DNA of 6,820 bases from Spirochaetales bacterium (GCA_023139255.1 JAGLNY010000164.1:1-6820), one strand, 5' to 3'. Numbered from the stretch's first letter, positions 1-6,691 are shown. Program-made: numbers and translations. The notes: generated from the sequence alone by a model not told the origin.

Positions 1-1
1 A

Positions 2-19
2 ATTCATGTAAACATGAAT
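2..19. repeat. 18-bp perfect palindrome upstream of clpB
   Basis: The sequence ATTCATGTAAACATGAAT has 8-bp arms (2-9 and 12-19) that are exact reverse complements around a central AA. It ends 44 bp before the clpB start. It could be an operator for a dimeric regulator or a hairpin in the leader RNA. No T-run follows, so it does not look like an intrinsic terminator of an upstream gene. It does not match the CIRCE element (TTAGCACTC-N9-GAGTGCTAA) or the HspR HAIR consensus. The regulator is unknown, and the region further upstream lies outside the window. Confidence 0.5.
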
Positions 20-27
20 CCAGGGAA

Positions 28-42
28 AATTTCTAGGAAATT
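28..42. repeat. second inverted repeat in the clpB leader
   Basis: AATTTC (28-33) and GAAATT (37-42) are perfect 6-bp inverted arms around TAG. The repeat sits 8 bp after the larger palindrome and 21 bp before the clpB start. Arms this short and AT-rich can arise by chance, so a regulatory role is only inferred from the stacking of two dyads in a 63-bp leader. Confidence 0.3.
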
Positions 43-63
43 GCCTCAAGGTAGAGTAAAAAG

Positions 64-2652
64 ATGAGAGTTGACAGAATGACCGTTAAACTGCAGGAAA
101 TCCTGCAGGATTCAGATTCACTGACGAAAGAGTATAATCATACACAAATTGAGTGTGAACACCTGGGTTATTCAATGCTGAGCCAGAGGGAAGGGGTTGT
201 GACTCCTCTTCTGGATCGGATAGGGATAAACCGAACCGGGCTGACTGCGGAAATACGTAAGAGGCTTCAGTCATTACCCCGGGCATACGGCGGAACACAG
301 GGGCAGACAGGGTTATCACCTGATGCCGCAGCTGTGATAACTAGTGCGGAAAAAGAAGCATCAGCTCTGAAAGATGAGTTTACCAGTGTCGAGCACCTGC
401 TCATCGCCCTTGTGAAGAGTAAAGGGTCACTATCAGGACTTTTTGGGCAGTACGGTATAACAGAGAAAAATATTTTACAGGCACTCCAGACAATCCGCGG
501 CAGCCAAAGGGTTACAGATCAGAACCCGGAGGATCGCTATCAGGCTTTGGAAAAATACTGCAGGGATCTCACTGAACTGGCAAGGCAGGAAAAACTTGAC
601 CCGGTAATTGGACGGGATGAGGAAATACGCCGTGTAATGCAGGTCCTTTCAAGAAGGACAAAGAACAACCCTGTCCTGATTGGCGAACCCGGGGTTGGAA
701 AAACAGCAATTGCTGAAGGGCTGGCCCGACGTATCGTTTCCGGGGATGTCCCTGAGATGCTGAAGACTAAAAAACTGCTGACCCTTGATATTGGGGCACT
801 GATAGCCGGTGCAAAGTTTCGCGGAGAATTCGAGGAAAGACTTAAAGCAGTAATTAATGAGGTTACAGAGTCCGATGGGGAAATTATCCTGTTTATCGAT
901 GAACTGCATACATTAGTGGGAGCCGGGGCAGCGGAAGGATCGACAGATGCCTCTAATTTGTTAAAACCGGCATTGGCGAGAGGGGATCTCCGGGCAATTG
1001 GAGCAACAACCCTGAACGAGTACCGGAAATATATTGAGAAGGATCCCGCCCTGGAGAGGAGGTTCCAACCGGTTATGACCAACGAACCTTCGGTTGAGTC
1101 CACAATTGCTATCCTGCGGGGACTTAAGGAGAGATATGAGGTGCACCATGGTGTCAGGATTAAGGATGAGGCATTAATTGCCGCTGCAGTACTTTCTGAC
1201 AGGTACATCACCTCCAGGTTTCTTCCTGATAAGGCGATAGACCTTGTTGATGAGGCAGCAAGCAAAATAAAGATGGAAATTGAGAGTCAGCCGCTTGAAC
1301 TGGATCAGATTGACCGGAGAATCCTCCAGTTGAATATTGAGAAGCAAGCGTTGAAAAGTGAAAAGAATGAGGCATCAAAAGAACGGTTGGAAAAAATAGA
1401 AAAAGAACTTGCGGACCTTCAAGCCGTACATGACGGGATGAATTTGCAATGGAGGAATGAAAAGGAAATAATAAACAGTCTGCGGGAGATGAAGGCCGGA
1501 ATTGAGCAGCTGAAGGCGGATGAGCTTCAGGCTGAGCGCAGCGGTGACCTGGCAAAAGCGGCTGAGATAAAGCATGGGCTGGTCCCGGATCTATCAGCTG
1601 AAATGGAAAAGAAAAGCGGGGAACTTGGGCAGGTTCAGTCTGAGAGACAACTTCTCAGGGAAGAGGTTTCCGAGGAAGATATTGCCCAGGTAATTTCCTT
1701 ATGGACAGGCATCCCGATTTCCAAAATGCTCTCATCTGAAATAGAGAAATATCTGAAGCTTGAAGTGGTTCTGTCAGAAAGAGTTATTGGGCAGCAGGAG
1801 GCCATTCAGAAAGTTTCTGATGCAGTACGCAGGAACAAGGCGGGGATTGCCGATGAGGGCAGGCCTCTCGGTTCCTTTATTTTTATCGGCCCGACCGGCG
1901 TTGGAAAAACTGAGCTGGCAAAAACCCTGGCTGCATTCTTGTTTGACGACGAACGTGCCCTGACCCGTATTGATATGAGTGAATATATGGAGAAGCATTC
2001 AGTGTCCCGCCTGATAGGCGCCCCTCCCGGGTACGTCGGGTATGATCAGGGAGGACAGTTGACAGAGGCAGTTCGGAGAAAACCCTACTCAGTTATTCTT
2101 TTTGACGAGATCGAGAAAGCTCACCCGGATGTTTTTAATGTACTTCTTCAGCTGCTGGATGATGGAAGGATGACTGATGGGCAGGGAAGGCTGGTTGATT
2201 TCCGGAATGTCATTATTATAATGACAAGTAACCTGGGGAGTGATATTCTGCTTGATGCACAGGATTTCGAGGAGGTACGGCCGCAGATAACCATGCTGCT
2301 GAGGCAGACATTCAAGCCTGAATTCCTTAACCGGGTTGATGATATCATTCCTTTTAGCCGTCTTGGGAAATTGCAGGTCAGGAAGATAGTCAGGCTCCAG
2401 CTGGATCTTCTGCAGGCCCGGCTCAGCGGTCGGAATATTACCCTGGAAGTATCAGAGGATGCTCTTGAGATTGTTGCTGAGAATGGATTTGACCCGGCAT
2501 TCGGTGCAAGACCGGTAAAGAGGGTGATTCAGAACATGATACAAAATCCTCTTGCCAAGGAATTACTGGAAGGCACGGTGGTAGATGGGGATACTGTTGT
2601 TGTGGATGCTGAAGGGGACGGGCTGGTATTCAGGAACCGCTCTGACGAATAA
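64..2652 (+). CDS. clpB: ATP-dependent protein disaggregase ClpB (Hsp100)
   Basis: Cytoplasmic hexameric AAA+ chaperone that, in known ClpB family members, works with DnaK/DnaJ/GrpE to pull polypeptides out of aggregates after heat stress. The 862 residues match the usual length (about 857-870). Order of parts: N-terminal Clp repeat domain (about 1-148); NBD1 with Walker A GEPGVGKT (207-214, K213), Walker B FIDE (277-280, E280), pore loop GAKFRGEF (F252) and arginine fingers R332/R333; a coiled-coil M domain (about 410-527), which marks ClpB rather than ClpA; NBD2 with Walker A GPTGVGKT (609-616, K615), Walker B FDE (680-682), pore loop GYVGY (Y657), arginine finger R757 and sensor-2 GAR (R816). 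There is no IGF/IGL ClpP-binding loop. All catalytic residues are intact. The ATG at 64 fits the family start M-R-x-D-R-x-T; an in-frame ATG at 79 is less likely. The ribosome site is weak (GGTAGAG, 50-56). No CIRCE element is seen in the 63 bp upstream, and the promoter probably lies outside the window. Confidence 0.97.
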   Translation: MRVDRMTVKLQEILQDSDSLTKEYNHTQIECEHLGYSMLSQREGVVTPLLDRIGINRTGLTAEIRKRLQSLPRAYGGTQGQTGLSPDAAAVITSAEKEASALKDEFTSVEHLLIALVKSKGSLSGLFGQYGITEKNILQALQTIRGSQRVTDQNPEDRYQALEKYCRDLTELARQEKLDPVIGRDEEIRRVMQVLSRRTKNNPVLIGEPGVGKTAIAEGLARRIVSGDVPEMLKTKKLLTLDIGALIAGAKFRGEFEERLKAVINEVTESDGEIILFIDELHTLVGAGAAEGSTDASNLLKPALARGDLRAIGATTLNEYRKYIEKDPALERRFQPVMTNEPSVESTIAILRGLKERYEVHHGVRIKDEALIAAAVLSDRYITSRFLPDKAIDLVDEAASKIKMEIESQPLELDQIDRRILQLNIEKQALKSEKNEASKERLEKIEKELADLQAVHDGMNLQWRNEKEIINSLREMKAGIEQLKADELQAERSGDLAKAAEIKHGLVPDLSAEMEKKSGELGQVQSERQLLREEVSEEDIAQVISLWTGIPISKMLSSEIEKYLKLEVVLSERVIGQQEAIQKVSDAVRRNKAGIADEGRPLGSFIFIGPTGVGKTELAKTLAAFLFDDERALTRIDMSEYMEKHSVSRLIGAPPGYVGYDQGGQLTEAVRRKPYSVILFDEIEKAHPDVFNVLLQLLDDGRMTDGQGRLVDFRNVIIIMTSNLGSDILLDAQDFEEVRPQITMLLRQTFKPEFLNRVDDIIPFSRLGKLQVRKIVRLQLDLLQARLSGRNITLEVSEDALEIVAENGFDPAFGARPVKRVIQNMIQNPLAKELLEGTVVDGDTVVVDAEGDGLVFRNRSDE

Positions 2653-3217
2653 GTTGGTCATACGCCTCCCTTGTATCTACATCGGTGATATAAGCAGGAT
2701 CATTCGTTTGAAAAAACGAGACAGTATGGCACTGGAATATATCTCTCATGGAATCACTGTCAGATGCTCTAAGCAAAGTTTCCCTTACCGACCCGGAAAA
2801 GATTACAGGGTGACCGGGAACACCATTGCAGACAGGCTGTACAATTTCGATCTTATTTTTTCTCTGATGAGTAAAATAGTCAAACAGGCAGGTAATGTGT
2901 GAGGGTTTTACCAAAGGAAGATCTGCATGAAGGACAAAAAAATTTTCGGGATCAAGTCCGGCCGCACCTGTACGAATTGATGAGAACATCCCGCGGGAAT
3001 AGTCCGGGTTCTGCAGAAAGATGATTTCCGGTATCCCGGAGAAATGGCTGCGTAGTTCATTCTCCCGGTAGCCGGTCACCAGGAGAACTCTGTCAGCTGA
3101 GGAAAGTGCCGTTTCCACTACATGATCAATAATTGGTTTCCCGAGATAAGGGAGCATGAGTTTCCACTCATCCATTCTTGTGGATGAACCCGCAGCTGGT
3201 ATTATGCATGAAATCAT
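2630..3217 (-). CDS. MobA/MocA-like NTP transferase (molybdopterin nucleotidyltransferase family)
   Basis: A 195-residue single-domain nucleotidyltransferase with a GT-A-like Rossmann fold, close in length to MocA (about 192). Visible motifs: N-terminal nucleotide-binding loop IIPAAGSSTRM (5-15) with K19; GMFSSIRTG (77-84), as in MocA-type proteins; HADLP (97-101), whose D99 is the expected metal-binding aspartate; GVPGHPVIF (132-140); and a C-terminal ITDVDT (177-182), matching the usual D-I-D-T segment. MocA adds CMP to molybdenum-molybdopterin, MobA adds GMP, and relatives act on sugar phosphates or alcohol phosphates, so the substrate is not fixed by sequence. No molybdoenzyme or cofactor gene is nearby to support a molybdenum role. 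The start at 3217 gives the full N-terminal motif; it has no well-placed Shine-Dalgarno of its own (GGAG lies 18 nt upstream). Its last 23 bp overlap the 3' end of clpB, tail to tail. The gene stands alone on its strand. Confidence 0.88.
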   Translation of the reverse strand: MISCIIPAAGSSTRMDEWKLMLPYLGKPIIDHVVETALSSADRVLLVTGYRENELRSHFSGIPEIIFLQNPDYSRGMFSSIRTGAAGLDPENFFVLHADLPLVKPSHITCLFDYFTHQRKNKIEIVQPVCNGVPGHPVIFSGSVRETLLRASDSDSMRDIFQCHTVSFFQTNDPAYITDVDTREAYDQLIRQSGS

Positions 3218-3239
3218 ACTGGAAGCATATCATGACTCC
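3214..3239 (-). promoter_or_regulatory. candidate 4-codon leader ORF with SD, ATGA-coupled to the nucleotidyltransferase gene
   Basis: On the minus strand, GGAG (3239-3236) lies 7 nt before ATG at 3228-3226, which opens ATG CTT CCA GTA TGA (M-L-P-V-stop, ending 3214). The stop overlaps the start codon of the nucleotidyltransferase gene as ATGA (3217-3214). The only good Shine-Dalgarno in this leader is therefore spaced for the mini-ORF and not for the main gene, which suggests translational coupling. The layout is directly visible, but the use of so short an ORF is inference and could be chance. Confidence 0.3.
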
Positions 3240-3266
3240 ACCGCAAAAATCCACTGTAAAAAACAA

Positions 3267-3295
3267 TTGCATGTAGATGACTGAATCATTATAAT
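3267..3295 (+). promoter_or_regulatory. sigma-70-type promoter for the DUF554 gene
   Basis: TTGCAT (-35, 3267-3272) and a perfect TATAAT (-10, 3290-3295) are separated by an optimal 17 bp. The predicted transcription start is 3302-3303; position 3303 is an A and is also the first base of the ATG that best fits the protein family. The mRNA would then be leaderless. The longer ORF start at 3294 would lie inside the -10 box. Confidence 0.6.
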
Positions 3296-3296
3296 G
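3287..3296 (-). promoter_or_regulatory. palindromic -10 element, possible divergent promoter
   Basis: CATTATAATG is a perfect 10-bp palindrome, so TATAAT also reads on the minus strand (3294-3289), pointing at the nucleotidyltransferase gene. Transcription from it would start near 3282 and leave a leader of about 65 nt. The minus-strand -35 region is poor (GATTGT at 3317-3312 for 17-bp spacing), so this direction would be weaker. It is the only convincing -10 element I see for that gene. Confidence 0.35.
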
Positions 3297-3302
3297 AGCC
3301 GC

Positions 3303-4037
3303 ATGACAGCAACAATCATTAACTGTTTAACCGTTATTATAGGCTCGCTCATAGGGCTTATTTTTCATGCAAGAATTAAAGACTCAATAAAGGAAGTGGT
3401 ATTTATCAGTGCCGGCTTCATATCCCTTCTTGTTGGTTTTCGTATGGCATTGGGATCACAGAGTTACCTGATAGTACTTTTTTCAATTGGTGTCGGCGGG
3501 GTGATCGGGTACCTGATAAATATTGAAGGCGGGATACTGCGTTTAGGCTCATTTTTTGAGAGAGTTGTTAAGCGCGGCCGAAAGGATACTTCCCTAACAG
3601 CCTCAAAGGATTTTGCCCTGGGTTTCCTGAATGCATCGGTTCTTTTTTGTGTCGGCGCAATGACTATAGTCGGGGCAATCAAGGCAGGGGCAGAAGGGGA
3701 TTATGAGCTCATCCTGATCAAGTCGGTTATGGATGGTTTTATGGCCATAATGTTTACTGCCGCATACGGTATCGGTGTTATATTTTCCGCTGTCACCATT
3801 TTGGTTTATCAGGGGGCATTTACCCTTGCGGGGGCATGGCTTGCCCCGCACATCGGTGAGGCAGGCCTGATTGAGCTTTCTGCGGTAGGCGGTGTCCTGG
3901 TAATAATGATTGGAATTAACCTGCTGAATCTCAGGGAGATCAAGACATCAAACTTTCTCCCGGCCCTGCTCCTTGTCCCGTTGCTGACAACGGTATCTCC
4001 ATGGGTGACTGAGATTTTCAATTCGATCATCCATTAA
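3303..4037 (+). CDS. DUF554 family integral membrane protein (YqgA/YdfK-like)
   Basis: A 244-residue inner-membrane protein of the DUF554 family (E. coli YqgA, B. subtilis YdfK), whose biochemical function is not established; a transport role is often guessed. Hydrophobic segments lie near residues 4-22, 32-50, 54-72, 105-126, 140-165, 190-211 and 218-236, giving about seven membrane spans. Family-typical stretches include TIINCLTVIIGSLIGL (4-19), ASVLFCVGAMTIVGAI (111-126), the KSVMDG turn (140-145), GIGVIFSA (156-163), VYQG (168-171) and SAVGG (193-197). A charged loop (about 80-102, RVVKRGRKD) is probably cytoplasmic. I chose ATG 3303 over the upstream in-frame ATG 3294: relatives begin about six residues before the conserved N (compare MTATIIN here), and the TATAAT of the promoter overlaps 3294. 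Neither ATG has a Shine-Dalgarno. The stop interlocks with that of glgP in TTAA. Confidence 0.87.
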   Translation: MTATIINCLTVIIGSLIGLIFHARIKDSIKEVVFISAGFISLLVGFRMALGSQSYLIVLFSIGVGGVIGYLINIEGGILRLGSFFERVVKRGRKDTSLTASKDFALGFLNASVLFCVGAMTIVGAIKAGAEGDYELILIKSVMDGFMAIMFTAAYGIGVIFSAVTILVYQGAFTLAGAWLAPHIGEAGLIELSAVGGVLVIMIGINLLNLREIKTSNFLPALLLVPLLTTVSPWVTEIFNSIIH

Positions 4038-6550
4038 TGACTATCTGATCGTGCGGAAGCCGCTGCGTCTTCCAGACTCAGAGAAGGGGATTCATATCCC
4101 TGCACCCTGCTGGGCGTAACCTTCCAGATCTCTTTTGAGTATTCATCAATGGTTCTGTCAGATGAAAACTTAGCCGAAGAGGCAATATTCATAACAGCCA
4201 TCCTGTTCCACTTAAGCCTGCCTGAGTATGCCTTAACAGCCGCAGCATGGGTATCTTTATACGACCCGAGATCCGCAAAATGCATATACCGGTCGCCTTC
4301 ATCAAACAGGATCCTGCGGAGAGGTTCGAAAATTCCCGGCTCACTGACATTAAAATATCCCGACAGAATCAGCTCGATTGCCTGCCTGATCTCATTGTCT
4401 TGTGAACAACTTATATAGGGATCGTAGGAGCTTCTTTTCTGCTCAACTTCATCAGCGGAGTTCCCGAAAATAAATATATTCTCATTACCTGCTTCTTCCA
4501 TTATCTCGATATTGGCACCGTCAAGAGTACCCAGGGTGATGGCTCCGTTGCACATAAATTTCATATTACCTGTTCCTGAAGCCTCCGTACCCGCAGTTGA
4601 TATCTGCTCGGAAATATTAGTGGCAGGTATGATTTTTTCTGCCATCGAAACACGGTAATTCGGCATGAAATAAACTTTGAGAAGATCGTTAACAGCAGGA
4701 TCGTTGTTTATGGTGTCGGCGATGTTATTGATGAATTTAATAATAAGTTTGGCAATAACATACCCGGGAGCTGCTTTACCGCCGAAAAGGAATGTAATAG
4801 TGTGCATCCCGTCAGCTTTTCCATCCCGGATCCTGTTGTAAAGAATAATAATATGAAGGGCATTCAGCAGCTGACGTTTGTATTCATGAATCCGCTTGAC
4901 CTGGACATCAAATAGTGAACCGGGATCAATTGACCACCCGAAATTATGTTTCAGGTAATTTGAAGCCTCAACCTTTGCTTTTTGCTTTACAGTCTCGAAT
5001 TTTTCCAGGAAAGAGGTATCATCAGCATATTTTTTCAGTTCAGTAATACGGTTAAAATCGGTTATCCACTCATCCCCTATTGTTTCGGTTATAAGAGAGG
5101 CCAACGGAGGATTTGCTTTGAGAAGCCACCGTCTCTGTGTTATCCCGTTTGTTTTATTATTGAACCTTTCCGGAAAAATTTGGGCAAACTCCGGGAACAT
5201 GCGGGTTTTCAGCAGATCTGTATGCAGACGGGCAACACCATTGGTGGAGTGTGACCCAATTATGCAGAGGTTTGTCATACGTATTTGCTTGGGATCGGCT
5301 TCCTCTATTATACTTACACGACTGATTTTTTCTGTATTTCCGGGGAAGAAAGTAACGGCACGCTGAAGAAATCTGTGATTGATTTCATAAATTATCTGCA
5401 GGTGACGGGGAAGATTGGCTTCCAGCATGGGAACAGGCCATTGTTCCAATGCTTCCGGCATAAGGGTATGGTTGGTATATCCCAATGCCTTCACCGTGAT
5501 ATCCCATGCTTCATCCCAGCTGAGATGTTCAGTATCCAGGAGTACCCTCATCAATTCAGGAATTGCAAGGGATGGATGGGTATCGTTAAGCTGTATGGCC
5601 GCGTAGTCCGGGAATCTGCACCATGGTTCACCGGTTTTCCTAAAACGCCTGAGAATGTCTGCCAACGAACAGGTTACGAAGAAATATTGCTGCCTGAGCC
5701 GGAGTTCCTTTCCCAGGTACAGCGTATCGTTAGGGTAGAGTACCTGGCTGAGATTCTCTGCAAGCACCTTGGCCTTAACCGCCTCAACATAATCCCCTTC
5801 ATTAAAGTCGTGCAGGTTGAAAGCCTCAGTTGCCCGGGCACCCCACAATCTTAATGTATTTACGGTATTGCCCCCGTATCCGACAATGGGTGTGTCATAG
5901 GCAGTCCCGATTACATGCTGAGTGTTCATCCATTTGAAATGCATTTCACCGTGCTCCCTGATAGATTCCACCCGTCCACCGAAATTAACCGGAAAACTGA
6001 TATCGCTTCGCTCAAGTTCCCAGGGGTTGCCGAATCTCAGCCAGTCATCAGTCTGCTCTGTCTGGTATCCGTTTATAATACGCTGTTTGAAGATACCGTA
6101 ATTGTACCTGATTCCATATCCGTAAGAAGGAATGTCCATAGTGGCCATGGAATCCATGAAACATGCGGCAAGCCTGCCCAATCCACCATTGCCGAGGCCT
6201 GCATCAACCTCGTTGTCTGCCAGTTCCTCAAGAGAGTACCCAAGATCATTCAGCGCATCCCGGAATGGCTGTTCAAGCTGAAGATTGATAATATTATTTG
6301 TCATAGCCCTGCCCATCAGGAACTCAAGGGAAAGGTAGTAGACGCGTTTTACTTTATTATTGTAGTGGGACTGCTGGGTCCTGATCCACTGATGAATAAG
6401 TCTGTCCCGTACAGTCAGCGCAAGGGCATAATACTTATCATAAACTGAGGCAGAATACCGATCGCACCCAAGCGTGTATTTTAGGTGCTCGGCGAAGTCC
6501 CACTTGATTGATTCACTATCCTTTCCATACCGAATACTTTTATTATTCAT
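4034..6550 (-). CDS. glgP: Glycogen/alpha-glucan phosphorylase
   Basis: PLP-dependent GT35 enzyme that cleaves terminal alpha-1,4-glucosyl units of glycogen or maltodextrin with phosphate to give glucose-1-phosphate, in the cytoplasm. The 838 residues are of normal length (E. coli GlgP 815, rabbit muscle 842). Seen in order: YYLSLEFLMGR (71-81); glycine-rich GNGGLGRLAACFMDS (120-134); NDTHPSLAIPELMR; TNHTLMPEALEQWP; FNNKTNGITQRRWL; the phosphate-site segment VKRIHEYKRQ with R553 and K558; and the PLP signature EASGTGNMKFMCNG (656-669), with K664 as the Schiff-base lysine. No key residue is missing. GlgP and MalP cannot be separated with certainty by sequence alone. The N-terminus does not visibly carry the animal Ser14 regulatory site. 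The tail after about residue 805 is polar and rich in Ser and Ala. Start: ATG 6550-6548 with AAGGAA five bases upstream. No other glycogen gene is nearby, and the gene stands alone on its strand. Confidence 0.97.
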   Translation of the reverse strand: MNNKSIRYGKDSESIKWDFAEHLKYTLGCDRYSASVYDKYYALALTVRDRLIHQWIRTQQSHYNNKVKRVYYLSLEFLMGRAMTNNIINLQLEQPFRDALNDLGYSLEELADNEVDAGLGNGGLGRLAACFMDSMATMDIPSYGYGIRYNYGIFKQRIINGYQTEQTDDWLRFGNPWELERSDISFPVNFGGRVESIREHGEMHFKWMNTQHVIGTAYDTPIVGYGGNTVNTLRLWGARATEAFNLHDFNEGDYVEAVKAKVLAENLSQVLYPNDTLYLGKELRLRQQYFFVTCSLADILRRFRKTGEPWCRFPDYAAIQLNDTHPSLAIPELMRVLLDTEHLSWDEAWDITVKALGYTNHTLMPEALEQWPVPMLEANLPRHLQIIYEINHRFLQRAVTFFPGNTEKISRVSIIEEADPKQIRMTNLCIIGSHSTNGVARLHTDLLKTRMFPEFAQIFPERFNNKTNGITQRRWLLKANPPLASLITETIGDEWITDFNRITELKKYADDTSFLEKFETVKQKAKVEASNYLKHNFGWSIDPGSLFDVQVKRIHEYKRQLLNALHIIILYNRIRDGKADGMHTITFLFGGKAAPGYVIAKLIIKFINNIADTINNDPAVNDLLKVYFMPNYRVSMAEKIIPATNISEQISTAGTEASGTGNMKFMCNGAITLGTLDGANIEIMEEAGNENIFIFGNSADEVEQKRSSYDPYISCSQDNEIRQAIELILSGYFNVSEPGIFEPLRRILFDEGDRYMHFADLGSYKDTHAAAVKAYSGRLKWNRMAVMNIASSAKFSSDRTIDEYSKEIWKVTPSRVQGYESPSLSLEDAAASARSDSH

Positions 6551-6555
6551 TGATT

Positions 6556-6561
6556 TTCCTT
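6556..6561 (-). promoter_or_regulatory. ribosome binding site of glgP
   Basis: AAGGAA on the minus strand ends 5 nt before the ATG at 6550. It is the clearest Shine-Dalgarno next to any start in the window and fixes the glgP start. Confidence 0.75.
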
Positions 6562-6614
6562 GTTCGTGTAACAGTTAATTGCAATAGCTTCGATTATTTT
6601 TGAAATAACCTCCA

Positions 6615-6644
6615 ATATTAGTCACAAAACAGGAATATTTTCAA
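6615..6644 (-). promoter_or_regulatory. candidate glgP promoter
   Basis: On the minus strand, TTGAAA (6644-6639) and TAATAT (6620-6615) are 18 bp apart. A start near 6608 would give a leader of about 58 nt before glgP. The -35 is good (5 of 6) and the -10 moderate (4 of 6), in AT-rich DNA where such matches are common. Confidence 0.4.
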
Positions 6645-6662
6645 GTCAGGCAATAAAATCTC

Positions 6663-6691
6663 TTGACAAAAAATTCCAGCTTTGGTAGTTT
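6663..6691 (+). promoter_or_regulatory. candidate promoter of tRNA-Thr
   Basis: A perfect -35 TTGACA (6663-6668) is followed after 17 bp by TAGTTT (6686-6691), a weak -10 that carries the extended TGn motif (TGG, 6683-6685). Transcription would start near 6698, leaving a 5' leader of about 50 nt for RNase P to remove. The leader holds a small inverted repeat, GTGGT (6701-6705) with ACCAC (6717-6721), of unknown meaning. It diverges from the candidate glgP promoter, and the two -35 boxes lie 18 bp apart. Confidence 0.5.

Noticed and set aside
540..1265. Long (241 codon) open frame on the minus strand inside clpB
   Set aside because: It is antisense to conserved ClpB coding sequence, its Ser/Arg/Ile-rich product resembles no family I know, and it has no promoter or ribosome site. 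It is a shadow of clpB codon bias.
2704..2719. Hairpin TCGTTT-GAAA-AAACGA, a possible clpB terminator
   Set aside because: The stem is only 6 bp and AT-rich, no T-run follows on either strand, and it lies within nucleotidyltransferase coding sequence.
2585..2902. Plus-strand open frame of 105 codons running from the clpB 3' end into the nucleotidyltransferase gene
   Set aside because: It starts out of frame inside clpB and then reads antisense to a conserved gene. No Shine-Dalgarno or family resemblance is seen.
3294..3302. ATG at 3294 as the DUF554 gene start
   Set aside because: It overlaps the -10 box of the best promoter, adds three residues not expected in the family, and has no Shine-Dalgarno.
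4053..4073. Hairpin GGAAG/CTTCC (4055-4059 with 4069-4073), a possible terminator for the DUF554 gene
   Set aside because: No T-run follows, an alternative GCGG/CCGC fold competes with it, and the sequence encodes the GlgP C-terminus.
5285..6448. Two plus-strand open frames (5285-5854 and 5915-6448) inside glgP
   Set aside because: Both lie antisense to intact phosphorylase coding sequence and give low-complexity, Cys- and Pro-scattered products with no recognisable domain.
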